From contig CACRSC010000015.1 in NCBI GenBank assembly GCA_902651635.1, positions 1,072,515-1,136,514 of the forward strand: a DNA stretch of 64,000 nt, in the 5' to 3' direction. This stretch comes from Mastigamoeba balamuthi (taxonomy: Eukaryota; Evosea; Mastigamoebida; Mastigamoebidae). The notes below the pieces were generated by a model, which saw only the letters and a list, made by a program, of their open reading frames with translations, made no database searches and was not told the DNA's origin. This document shows positions 54,950 to 64,000 of this stretch, piece after piece (position 1 is the stretch's first letter; every line of letters starts with the position of its first letter). Position numbers and translations under genes: made by a program.

Positions 54950-56479
54950 ATGAGCAAGGTCTTCGTCGACAGCAACCTCACCGCCGTCTCCGCCGCCGCG
55001 TGCCTCTCGAGCGGGTCCTCCTCGCCGTCGAGGCAGCGCAGCGGCAGCGGGGCCTTCGCGTTCGCGCTGGCGGCGGCTTCGGCGCTCGAGCACTGCTCCT
55101 CAACGCCGCCATCGCACTCGTGCTCGCGCTGTTTGACGGGGTCGGCTGCGCGCTGCTGGTGCACGCGGCGGGCGTGCTGGCGGGCTGCGCGGCCATGGCC
55201 CTGAGCGGGGCTTCGGCGCTCTCTTATTTCGCGCGCAGAGGCGCCAAGTATGCCGAGGCTCCGCGCCGCCGCAGGACCCGCGACCAGACCGCGTGCGAGA
55301 CCGAGAACGAGAGCGAGCAGGGCGTGCAGCGCGCCGTGACCGCGACGGTGCCGGGCGTCAACGCCGAGGCCCAGACCGACGACGTCCCCGAGGAGACGCA
55401 GAGGCAGCAGGACAGCAACAACAGCGCCCACAATTCGCCGTCGTCGTCGACGCGCACGCTGACGAGCGCCAACAGGAGCGTCGACGAAGACGACGATAAC
55501 AAACGCGGGGCAGATCGAGGTGCTGGGAAAGAGGGCCGAGAGGGACCGCGCCGAGCTGCAGGCACAGCGCCGCGCCAAGGCGGCTGCGCTGGCGAGGGCC
55601 GACGCGCTCGAGAGGGCCCTCGCCCGGGCCGCGGCCGCGACGCTCGAGGCCGAGTCCCGGGCTGCCGCCGCCGGCGAGCAGCTGGACGAGTTGCAGAGGC
55701 GCCTGGAGCAGCGCGAGGCCGAGGCGGTGGCGGCCGAGGCAGAGGCGGCGGGCAGGGCGGAGGTGCTCGAGGCGGCGCTGGCCGAGTGCCACGAGCGCGC
55801 AGAGAGGGCCGAGGAGGCTGCGCGCGCGCAAGAGCAGCAGCTGGGCGCGGCGCAGGCGATGCGCCAGGCGGAGCTGGGCTGCGTGGTGGGCTATGCTGCG
55901 GCCCTCGAGAAGTACACCGCAATCCTCCAGGGGCGCGTGGCGCAGGGCGAGGCGGCCGTGGCGCAGCTGTTCGCCGAGAGGCAGGCCGCCCTCGCCGCCA
56001 TCGCCCAGCTCCAGACCCACCTCGTCGCCGCCACCGCCGCCTGCGCGACCGCGGCCCGCGGCAACAGCAGCAGGAGGGCCAACAGGGCGAACAGGGCGGT
56101 CGTTCGGGGCCTGGGCCTCGTCGTAGTCGCCGAGGCCCTCACGCTGGCCGGGGCCGGCTCCCCCTCGGCACCCTCCCCCGCCCTCTCCCTCGCCTGCGCT
56201 CGGTCCGTCGTCGAAGCCACCCGCTCTCGCCTGTCCGGCGACGTCTCGGTCTCGCTGCTCTCGCCCGACCACAGCGACGTTGCCCACGCCTCGGCTGCCC
56301 AGCACGTCGTGTGCCTGTGCGCCACTTCCGAGGACGCCAGGCTCATCTGCGCCCTCCTCCACGGTGCCCAGCCGCCCCCGGCACCGCCCTCGCTGCCTGC
56401 GTCGCCCAGGACGTCCTGTAGGGGAAGCACGCCACCACGGCATGCATTGACGGACGTATCGCACGAAACACACCAGTAG
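54950..56479 (+). CDS. Coiled-coil membrane protein, family X copy 2 (3' frameshift)
   Basis: Model: 54950-54985, 55042-55479 and 55514-56479 (479 aa). The short introns (56 and 34 bp) restore frames that match copy 1. Start MSKVFVDSNLTA; hydrophobic pair (ALLLNAAIALVLALFDGVG, CALLVHAAGVLAGCAAMA); acidic/Gln-rich linker (VPEETQRQQDSNNS); long coiled coil (RADALERALARAAAATLEAE through VAQLFAERQAALAAIAQL); then a conserved C-terminal domain (GLGLVVVAEALTL, VSVSLLSPDHSD, HVVCLCATSEDARLICALL) shared with copy 3. Near 56370, in a run of five C, the homologous ending jumps frame: ALAACVAQDVL is encoded in another frame and the annotated frame reads into CRGSTPPRH. Function unknown. Confidence 0.55.
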
Positions 56480-56797
56480 TCGACTTGACTGTCACAACAA
56501 CAGGCCTATTTATCTTCTGATTCCCAAACCTTCAAAAGCGTATCATTATTCTGGAGCTGTTACGTGTGACGATGTGTAGCAATCTCTCCATTGGTCCTTG
56601 ACGATTTGAGGCGTATCGATTTTCGGAGCTCTTTTTCCCAAGATATTGCTCCTAGGATATCGCCACAACGCTACAAGCGGACACGTCAGGGCAGACAGCG
56701 TGGGATTTTGCTTAACACTCTCCTTCTTCTCTATCACTATCGTATCTCCACACTCGGTCATACGCCGACGCCGGTTTTTTGCAACCCCGCCCCCACT

Positions 56798-58252
56798 ATG
56801 TCCGCCCACCTCTCGAAAGCCCTCTTCGCCAATCCGCACTACTTTAGCGTCGCCACGCCGGGAGGGGACAAGAGCGGCGACACTGCAGCGTCTGGGCCGG
56901 GCAAGGCGGCGTGCGAGCACTCGGTGACACCTCCCCCGACGTCTTCTCCTTCCTTCCCGCGCTCCACGGCCTCGTCATCTTCGTCGTCGCCGGCGCCTGT
57001 GAGCTCGGACTGCCACTCACCGCCGTCCTCCGCTTTCTCCTCTGCGGACGCGTTCTCCGTGCTGGCACTCTCGCCCGAGGACCTGAAGCGCGGCGCCCCT
57101 GACGAAAACAGCGACTGGGTGGGGAAGACCAAGTACAAGAGCACCGTGCACCCAGAACTCGTCATCGAGCCCCATGACGTGCGCGGGCAGCTCCACGGCA
57201 AGTTGGGTCGGATCGAGTCGACGCGCTGCGGGATCACCAAGGCAACCCAGACGGACAGCATTGCTTACTGGGACGACGATCTGCGCGAGGACGTGGACGG
57301 CGAGATCATCGATGACCTCACCAACCAGGTGTGCGTACTCAGCCGCCAGCTCGACGACAGCCGGGCGAAGCAGCGCGTTCAGGCCGCGATGCTCGCCAAG
57401 GAGCGAAGCGCAAACGTGGTGACCCTAGCGAGGATTGCTGCCCTCGAGGCCGAGCTGGCGCGCTCCGAGGCTCTGGCTGCCCAGGCCCGTGCCTCTTTGG
57501 ACACCCTGCAGTGCCTCAAGCAGCAGCGCTTCCTCGACAGCAGCGAGCTCAAGGAGACCGCCGGAGAGCTGACCTCTAAGGCCAACAGGCTGGGCGGCAT
57601 TCTCAGAAACAGGCACCAGGTGGCCTGCTCTCAGGCGGCAGCCTCTGCCATCAGACCGCGTATCGACCACGCGACCGTGGCCACGCAGGTGGTACAGCCC
57701 GAGACCACTGCAGCGGAGCGCCAGAGGCAGGCCGAAGCCAGGAGACTCGCGGTCCTGGAGAACTACTCGGTGTCCCTGGAGAAGCAGGTGAAGGAGCTGT
57801 CCTGGCGCCTGAGCCGCAGTAACCACGCCATGGCGCAGCTGAACACCGAGAGGCACGCGGCCTTGCTCATCATCGCGCAGCTGCAGGACCAACTCGTTCA
57901 CGCCTCCTACACCTCCGAGCACGAGAGGTCGCAGGCTCTCTACAGGAGGAGAACCGTTGTGGAGAGCGCCCTGGGAATGGTGGTTGTGGTACAGCCCTTC
58001 TCTGTCTCGTGCGACAAGCCCTTGCCGTCGGCCGTGATGTGCCGGGACATCATCAGGTCGGCCATCGAGCGTGCTGGCGTGGAGGGCGTATCCGTGGCGT
58101 TGCTCGCAGGGCAGAGCTCGCGGGAGCAGTCGTTGGTGATCTGCTTGTGCCAGTCGGTCGACGACGCCAGGCGCGTCAACGCGATTGCCAACGGGGTGCA
58201 GGTGGGGCCTGGAGCCGCCCTGGCGGCCCACGTCGCCCGCGACCTGCTGTAG
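56798..58252 (+). CDS. Coiled-coil protein, family X copy 3 (intact, single exon)
   Basis: A continuous ORF of 484 aa from MSAHLSKALFANPHYF. Unlike copies 1 and 2 it has no hydrophobic N-terminal pair; instead a Ser/Pro-rich start (residues 25-85), a short domain around STVHPELVIEPHDVRGQLHG, and an acidic link (YWDDDLREDVDGEIIDDL). Coiled coils follow (ALEAELARSEALAAQARASL; LENYSVSLEKQVKELSWRL). The C-terminal ~130 residues match copy 2: MAQLNTERHAALLIIAQLQD, SALGMVVVVQPFSV, VSVALLAGQSSREQ, LVICLCQSVDDARRV and AALAAHVARDLL. The shared unit is thus coiled coil plus this small alpha/beta-like domain. I know no family for it. AATAAA follows 97 bp after the stop. Confidence 0.7.
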   Translation: MSAHLSKALFANPHYFSVATPGGDKSGDTAASGPGKAACEHSVTPPPTSSPSFPRSTASSSSSSPAPVSSDCHSPPSSAFSSADAFSVLALSPEDLKRGAPDENSDWVGKTKYKSTVHPELVIEPHDVRGQLHGKLGRIESTRCGITKATQTDSIAYWDDDLREDVDGEIIDDLTNQVCVLSRQLDDSRAKQRVQAAMLAKERSANVVTLARIAALEAELARSEALAAQARASLDTLQCLKQQRFLDSSELKETAGELTSKANRLGGILRNRHQVACSQAAASAIRPRIDHATVATQVVQPETTAAERQRQAEARRLAVLENYSVSLEKQVKELSWRLSRSNHAMAQLNTERHAALLIIAQLQDQLVHASYTSEHERSQALYRRRTVVESALGMVVVVQPFSVSCDKPLPSAVMCRDIIRSAIERAGVEGVSVALLAGQSSREQSLVICLCQSVDDARRVNAIANGVQVGPGAALAAHVARDLL

Positions 58253-58986
58253 CCGGGAGAATGGTCTTCAGAAGGACATTGATATGCTCTGAGTTGCTGT
58301 CTCTTTCACTGTTAGTTTCGCCCGATTGCTCCATTCAACTCTCGGAGAAATAAAGCGGAATCGGGAATCGGAGATGTCCATATAACTAGCGAATATGAGC
58401 TTAGGGAAGTGGAAGTGGACAATGATTCAAGCTCCTCGTAACGTACACTCCACCGTCCCTTGTGGCAGTTGGGGGACCGAGCACATTGCATTCTCGATTT
58501 GCATACACGTGCTCGCTACTAACAGGTCTATTGCTTCTTCACAGCATGCTTGCGCGTGAGGGCAGAGCACAGCCGTTGTATACGGTCTTGTCGCTCTCTC
58601 TCTTCCTGCTCAGACGTTATCCCCTCGCATACTCTCTGTTGCGCCGAGGCTGCAGCGGCAACGGGTCGCCTAGTATCTTGTGCCTTTCGAGGGCCTTGCG
58701 CAGCCACTGCTGCTGCTGATACCGATGGAGCGATGCGAATGATGTTGCTGGGCGAGCGGCCTGTCCTCCTCTGTTGTGATGGAGCTGGCCCGTTCCCGGT
58801 AGGTGCCTGCCTTGTATGTGCTTCCGGCTCCTGAGCCGCCGCGGGCCGTCTCACAGCTTGTTGTGTTCCGTGTGAGACACGAATGTTTGCTGTATGCAAT
58901 AGAAGCGTACCAGCGCTCTGAGGTAAGTCTCTCATCCGTCTGACAGGCTCTGCGGCCCTGACCTCTGGAGACACTGGGGACGGGGA
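58253..58986. other. Convergent intergenic region
   Basis: About 730 bp between family X copy 3 (+) and the coiled-coil gene (-). Apart from AATAAA nothing was recognised; frames at 58528-58974 look like noise. Confidence 0.5.
58349..58354 (+). terminator. Polyadenylation signal AATAAA (family X copy 3)
   Basis: AATAAA in GGAGAAATAAAGCGG, about 97 bp past the stop at 58252. Confidence 0.5.
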
Positions 58987-60467
58987 TCAGAGAGGCGGGG
59001 GCGAAAAATGTGATAAACTGGACTGACTCATAGGAGACCGCGGAGGCCTGAACTCCTTGATGGCTTCATTCGCCTTGATCTCCTTCTCGTCGTCTGTGAT
59101 GGGCTCTGCGTAGCTTGTACACTCCGCCGCCTCCTCTTCCTCCCCTTGCTCATCTCCAGAGTCGATCGCTGTGCTCAGGTCCTCCTTGCGACCAGCCTGC
59201 ACGTAGCTGACAGCCCCTGCGCCCTCACGTGGCCCAGGGATTACTGTTTGTTGCATCACGCACGCCTCGTTTGCGGGCTCGGCGTCCGAGTCCGACGACT
59301 GCGAGCTCCCCGGTCCCGACAGCGACACGCGGGTCCTCTGCGTCGCAGACGGCGTGCTCTGGCGCGACAACGTGGACGAGGACGTCGGTGCAGCCCTCTT
59401 GAGGCACTCCTCGACCCTCTTGTCAAGCCTGCAGCGAAAACCATCAGCCAACTATGCTCTTGGGTTGGGCGTCACCACGCGGGTGGCCTACCGGAACTCC
59501 GAGTCCTTCCAGTGCTGCCACCGCAGCTGGTTCTGACGTTCCGTCTCCTTGAGCTCGCTACGCAGCGCCTCGATGGCAGCCTTGGTGGCCTTGTCGCTCT
59601 CCGCGAGCCTCTGCGAGCAGCGTGAGCGGGCGGTGTGCAAACGTGTGGCGGTGGCTCATCCGAGTCGCACAGCGTGCGGATCCTGCGTGCCGCTCTGCTT
59701 AGGCGCTGGCGAGCGCGATCCTGCGAGCCTTGCGACCTCGTCCTGCAGCTTTCCCAGGCGCTCCGCGAGGCCCGAGTGCAGCTGCTCCATGTACGCCATC
59801 CGCGCCTCGAGAGCCGCGACCGCGGCGTCGCTGCCGCCGCCGGCCCATTGCTGCGCCCTCTCCTCGAGCCTCCGCAGTGCGGCCTCGACTGCTTCGAGCC
59901 TCCTCTCGGCGTCGCTGCTGCCGGATGCCCGCTGCTGGGCCCTCTCCTCGAGCATCTGCAGCGCCGACTCGACTGCCCCGAGCCTCCGATCCGTCTCTCC
60001 CGCCTGCGCATCGTGCAGCTCCTTGACGCCCCTGAGCTCCTCCACGGCGTGCGAGATGTGCTCCAGGGCCTACGGGGGAGGGGAGGCGCGCGTGAGACCA
60101 TCGCTGGCGCGCTGTGCGGTGTGCGGTGGTACTGTTTGCTGCTGCTGCACTGAGCGGCTGGCGACAGAGTCCGCGATGCGCCTCAGCTCGCTCTCCAGAG
60201 CTGCCAGACGCTCGCCGAAGCTCGGGGCGCACTCGCGCGTGTCGGGACTGGCCGGCCTCGAGCGAGCAGCGTGCATCTCCTGGACCATGTCGTGCTGGCG
60301 GGAAATGATACTTGAGCACGATACCCGGCGAGTGGGCACGGAAATCGGGAGAGGGAGGGCTGGGAGCGAACGATTGCGCCGATCTGATCAGCGAACACGG
60401 CGGTTGACTCCTCGATGAGCTTCACTCGCTCTTCGAGAGGCGGCGGGGACCTCTTCCTGTCTGCCAT
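58987..60467 (-). CDS. Coiled-coil protein with internal repeats, unrecognised
   Basis: Five exons: 60467-60372, 60294 to about 60133 (donor ambiguous between two GT sites in the same phase), 60069-59671, 59610-59492, 59428-58987; about 400-405 aa. Start MADRKRSPPPLEERVKLIEE. Exon 3 holds at least two copies of a coiled-coil repeat (RLGAVESALQMLEERAQQR and RLEAVEAALRRLEERAQQW), and a further helix follows (YMEQLHSGLAERLGKLQDE). The C-terminal third is Ser/Thr-rich, then acidic (DSGDEQGEEEEAAE), ending with FRPPRSPMSQSSLSHF. No known domain. It starts 103 bp from the divergent 60571 gene, so the two may share a promoter. Confidence 0.6.
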
Positions 60468-60552
60468 GAGGGCGCGGAGTGAACTTGAAGGCAAACCAAA
60501 TAAAAATCTGAGCAGAACAAACTAAGATCAAGAAGATTCTTTCGCAGCTAAA

Positions 60553-60562
60553 TTGGCGCCAA
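60553..60562. promoter_or_regulatory. TTGGCGCCAA palindrome in a bidirectional promoter
   Basis: A perfect 10-bp palindrome resembling an E2F/DP site, located in the 103 bp between divergent starts at 60467 (-) and 60571 (+). The short spacing makes a shared promoter likely; the factor is a guess. Confidence 0.35.
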
Positions 60563-60570
60563 CCAAAAAT

Positions 60571-60846
60571 ATGGCGGAGGACCCGGCGATCAAAGGGCTT
60601 CTGGACGAGTGTGCCGAGCGCAGCGAGAGACTCTCGCAGGAGATCGCTGCGCGCGAGCGAAGGCTGGCGGGCGTCGAGCGCACCGCCGGCGAGTGCGAGC
60701 GTGCTCTGCGGGCGTACAGCGACGCCGGGGCGGACCTCGCGTCCCGCATGGCTGCGCTCGAGGCCGAGGTGGAGGCGGCAATCGCAGATGCCACTAGGCG
60801 CGCTGCGTTGCTCCGCGCCCAAAGGATTGAGACCGAAGCCCCTTAA
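60571..60846 (+). CDS. Small coiled-coil protein, 91 aa
   Basis: ORF from ATG at 60571 (MAEDPAIKGLLDECAERSER) to TAA at 60844-60846. Almost the whole protein is one amphipathic helix with heptad-like Leu/Ala spacing and three or four cysteines/arginines per turn cluster, ending ALLRAQRIETEAP. Size and composition recall small subunits of BLOC/BORC or prefoldin-like complexes, but nothing specific is seen. Divergently paired with another coiled-coil gene. Confidence 0.5.
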   Translation: MAEDPAIKGLLDECAERSERLSQEIAARERRLAGVERTAGECERALRAYSDAGADLASRMAALEAEVEAAIADATRRAALLRAQRIETEAP

Positions 60847-63093
60847 CTCACGGAGGTTGGAAAATGCATGGACAAGGCCGGGTTTTATAAATGGGGTGTG
60901 GAGCAAAAGGGTGCTGTGTGGCTGTGACTCGATCAACTGGCACGTCGGGTGACGGTAAATTGACAGTCAAAAACGCAAAACGGCGCGAATGGCATGACCT
61001 GTCAGGAAACAGTCAGTTCACTGTAAATTGATAGTTTTGATGGAGAGTGTACCCTCTATCCCCCCTGCTTCCCCTGTTCCCCACGTTTTACCTTAAATTT
61101 GCTTCCATTTCATCTCCCCCCCCCAGTCCTCCCACTACTGGCTGTCCTCAGAACTTGCCTGCAAGCTCAAGGACTCACTGTTACTTGCCCTGGATGCCTT
61201 GCATTGAAGGCTGGCTGATGAAGCTGCACCCTTGCCTCTGTAACAATGTGCTGTGCCTTAGTGTGCACCTTGCAGCACTTCCAGATCCGTTGTTGAGATT
61301 GAACTCATTGATTAAAATACTTTTTTTTGGCTGTACAAGAAAAGATTTTATTTTTTATCTTTTTTTGGTGTGTGTTTTGTGATTTTTTTGGGTTTTGTGT
61401 GTGTTTTTATGGTTTTTTTGGGTTTTGTGTGTTTTTGTTTTTTGTGAATGTCCATGCGATCCACGTTGGAGCCACTGTGTCGAAAAGTTAGACTATAAAT
61501 AGAAATTGTGATGTACGGGATCTTCTGTACTTTTAGGTTAGAAACAGTAGCAAATTCAAATATGTTTACCATAACTAGAAAGAGGTGATATGCAACATGA
61601 TAAGGGCATTCAGAACTGCTCTGAGCATGTTTACTGTCATGAATGTGTCACGGGCCCTGTTGAAGTACCAAAAGAGGTTCTTCTTCTCTCTGCTGTGGTC
61701 ACAATGAGATCCATGATGCAATCTTATGAACAGTGTTCAAACACAATGTGCATTATCATGACTATACAGAGAGTGCAGATCATGAATTCCCCAAGGTCCT
61801 TAGAAAGCAAACATGCAGTCATACCATAACTACCAGTTGGTCAGACTGTATGAAGCTGAACATCACAGTGAGATTTCCTATGGAGTAGCTGAATCATCAT
61901 AAGCCCCTTCATCATCGAAAATGAAAGGGCAGACTGTCTGTTAATTTGTGCTGAATATTCTTGGAGCATTTTTTCCATAAGTCATATCAGTTAACTCCTC
62001 TGTGAGTGTCTAAGGCATTGTGAAAGTGAATATGCAGTGCAGATAATGAAATAATGTGATGGCACAGGCAGAAATACTCGGTGCTTCTGCTAACAATGTC
62101 AGAGTCATCTACTTCTAATAAATTGGTGCATGCATGCCCTAAATTATAAATTGATTAATAATGAATTGATATTAATTTCATTAAGAAGAATAATATTGTG
62201 TATGTTGTTAATTTAAGTGGGCCTTACCTTCATCTCGTTGACATGCTCTGCTAGGTAGAGCCAGCATCAGGCCATCATGCATTGGAAGTTGCTTGGGTCG
62301 GAAGCCTCCAGGGACGTCTCAGAGGCAAGCACCCCATATTGTTTGAAGTATTTTGCAGCAGGTCCAGCAGGTCCCTCAGCTTCTTGAAGAGGGTGTCTGG
62401 CCCTCTGTACCACTGAAATACCCGTTCCAGGAATTGGACAGGGTACCCCCAGCTTGCTTTGGCAATGAACTTGTGCAGCATGTGCAGGAGATGCTGCTGC
62501 CTGGCTATTTTTGCAGCAATGCTGGGCTTTTGGCGAGTATAGTGATTGTAGTGATGTATGCACTGAGAGTTATTTAGCAAATAGTGCTTCAAGAGCACAA
62601 AATGTGTTTATGCTCATGCAGCACATATCACAATTGACACAATATGACATTCTCGTTTTGCTTATTTTTTCACTGAAAAATGATTGAAGCACTTAGCCTG
62701 ATATTTTCAGATACTGAAAAACACTCTGTTCTCTCCTCAGCATCTCCTCTTCTCTGCTACACATGTCTGTAGCTCCTCCTTCTGCCCCTTCATCCCCGTC
62801 TGTGCACGCTGTGCCACCATCTCCTGCTAGGGCAGCATGGCTGTGGAAAAGTGACAGCCTTCATACACTGTTGTGGGCTGTCACTAAGTATATGACTGTA
62901 CAGCCCCAAATTTAAATGGGAGCTAACAGACTGGCAACTGCATGCCTGGGCACTGCTGGTTATCTGGCATGATGCCAGGGACCTTAAGGTGTGTGCTTCC
63001 TTCCCTGCCCCCCCCCCCCTTCTCCCTTCCTCTTGAGTCTCCCCTTAATCCCCCTGCCTTACTATTTATGAGGTTTTTCTCTGATTAGAACAG
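60847..63093. other. AT-richer intergenic DNA with low-complexity tracts
   Basis: GC content drops sharply compared with 12-60 kb. At 61320-61440 long T runs alternate with GGGTTTTGTGTG. Short frames at 61047-61382, 61590-61829 and 62275-62598 show no known motif. Probably repeat-derived flank of the retroelement downstream. Confidence 0.5.
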
Positions 63094-63660
63094 ATTTTTC
63101 CCCTCAGCCTAGCTCAGTACTTCAGCAACTTCGTTCCATGCCTCTCTGACCGGGCATGCACTCTCCGAGCCCTGTGTGATTCCCACACTCCCTTCACTTG
63201 GTTACCAGTGGCCAATTCCGCATTTGAGGATATTCGTGGTGCCATCGTCTCCAACCTCGTTCTTGATCAGGTGATTCCCTGTGCTACCGTTATACTGTGG
63301 CCAGATGCCAGTGACCATGGTATCGGAGGGGCCCTGCTGCAGGTTCACCCTGCTACTGGCGAGCTTGGCATTCTGTCCTTCTTCTCGCACTCCCTCTCCT
63401 CAGTGCAGCGCCAATACTCCACCATAGAGAAGGAGTGCCTGGTGATCGTCTACTGTGTCTCACGCAGGCGCAACCTGATCCAGGGCCCCCTCATCATCCA
63501 GCCCGATCACAGCAATCTGCAGTTCCTTCACTCCAGCTCAAATCAACATGTCCAGCATTGGTGGCTCTTCCTGAACAACTGCCAGTATACTGTCGTCTGG
63601 CGAAGAAGCGAGGATAACTGCATCACAGACTTCCTTAGCCACACCCTACCTGGCCCCTGA
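63094..63660 (+). mobile_element. Ty3/gypsy retrotransposon fragment (RT end plus RNase H)
   Basis: One open frame. It begins with the reverse-transcriptase thumb/connection (LAQYFSNFVPCLSDRA, then HTPFTWLPVANSAFED) and continues into an RNase HI domain: LWPDASDHGIGGALLQ (first acidic residue in the TDAS motif, here PDAS), FFSHSLSSVQRQYSTIEKEC (YSTxEKE, catalytic Glu) and IIQPDHSNLQFL (TDHxxL, catalytic Asp). It stops at TGA after SHTLPGP. No polymerase palm, protease, integrase or LTRs are visible in the window, so it is a fragment. Frame integrity over ~190 codons suggests fairly recent loss. Confidence 0.85.
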
Positions 63661-63802
63661 TGGGCAGGAATTCCCATCAAAAGGGTCAAAATCGTAACAA
63701 TTGATGAATAGCACATGCCCTTAATATCAGAAGCTCTTGTACACATTTGAAGCACGATTTCACAGAAATTTTTCAAATCAAGTGATTAGTGACAAAGGCG
63801 AT

Positions 63803-63912
63803 ATGTGCCAGCATATGTGCCGGGCTATGTGCCGGCGGCACAGCTCGGCCATCGACTATGCCGGCGGCACAGTGTATATGCCAGCATATATGCCGGCCTA
63901 TGAGTCGGTATG
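63803..63912. repeat. Short tandem/palindromic repeats around TATGTGCCGGC
   Basis: About six variants of TATGTGCC or TATGCCGGC occur within 110 bp, including GTGCCGGCGGCAC, a near palindrome, with a second partial copy about 30 bp away. Located just 3' of the Ty3/gypsy fragment; may be an element end or a small satellite. Confidence 0.6.
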
Positions 63913-64000
63913 AAGAGTTTCTGTCATTTTGTGGTCAATGGTAATCAAGAAGACATTCAAAGCAGACGCAGTGGCTTTCAATTGTAATAACCAACTGGTT

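Overview
The window is nuclear DNA from a GC-rich, intron-rich microbial eukaryote. Evidence: spliced genes for SRP54, exosome Rrp46, nucleoporin Nup107, a kinesin, a RhoGEF and a VPS9 protein; introns mostly 37-100 bp; AATAAA signals; Helitron and Ty3/gypsy remnants. The mix of secreted papain-type protease, secreted esterases, RhoGEF/calponin-homology actin genes and a large-DNA-virus insertion fits a free-living amoeboid protist, perhaps an amoebozoan, but nothing here fixes the lineage. Many exon models below were rebuilt by hand from splice signals plus reading-frame agreement; none was checked by RNA or database search.

Layout. 1-6.7 kb: intron-free, repeat-rich segment with a SET-domain ORF, a possible HNH ORF and a decayed AEP primase/helicase, best read as an endogenous large-DNA-virus element. 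6.7-8.9 kb: a Crinkler/RHS-like P-loop NTPase gene on the minus strand and a rearranged inverted partial copy of it. 8.9-12 kb: less GC-rich DNA without a recognisable gene, then an N gap (12025-12613). 12.6-13.0 kb: Helitron fragment. 13.1-19.3 kb (+): a PX / F-box / degenerate GTPase / VPS9 protein and a calponin-homology protein with a proline-rich, LD-motif tail. 19.6-21.1 kb (+): secreted, probably GPI-anchored protein. 21.2-23.9 kb (-): papain-like protease with a membrane-anchored C-terminal extension. 24.7-28.0 kb (+): Nup107. 28.4-32.9 kb (+): three tandem secreted esterases. 33.4-34.7 kb (-): BMT5-like Rossmann methyltransferase. 34.8-38.8 kb (+): a duplicated ARM plus UBR-like zinc-finger protein. 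39.5-42.3 kb (+): RhoGEF (DH-PH-RA). 42.5-44.1 kb (+): kinesin with a C-terminal tail anchor. 44.2-46.1 kb (-): SRP54. 46.3-47.2 kb (-): Rrp46. 47.4-49.1 kb (-): unrecognised Cys/His-rich protein. 50.4-58.3 kb (+): three copies of an unknown coiled-coil family. 59.0-60.5 kb (-) and 60.6-60.8 kb (+): two divergent coiled-coil genes. 61-64 kb: less GC-rich, with a Ty3/gypsy RNase H fragment.

Housekeeping genes (protein targeting, RNA decay, nuclear pore, rRNA modification) sit among actin/Rho and membrane-traffic genes with no operon-like logic. The two ends and the middle (0-13 kb, 61-64 kb) are mobile or viral DNA. The most notable window-wide signal is the 5' splice site: 21 of 47 hand-resolved introns start GTRCG and only three start GTRAG; two others use GC-AG with the same AAG|GCA junction.
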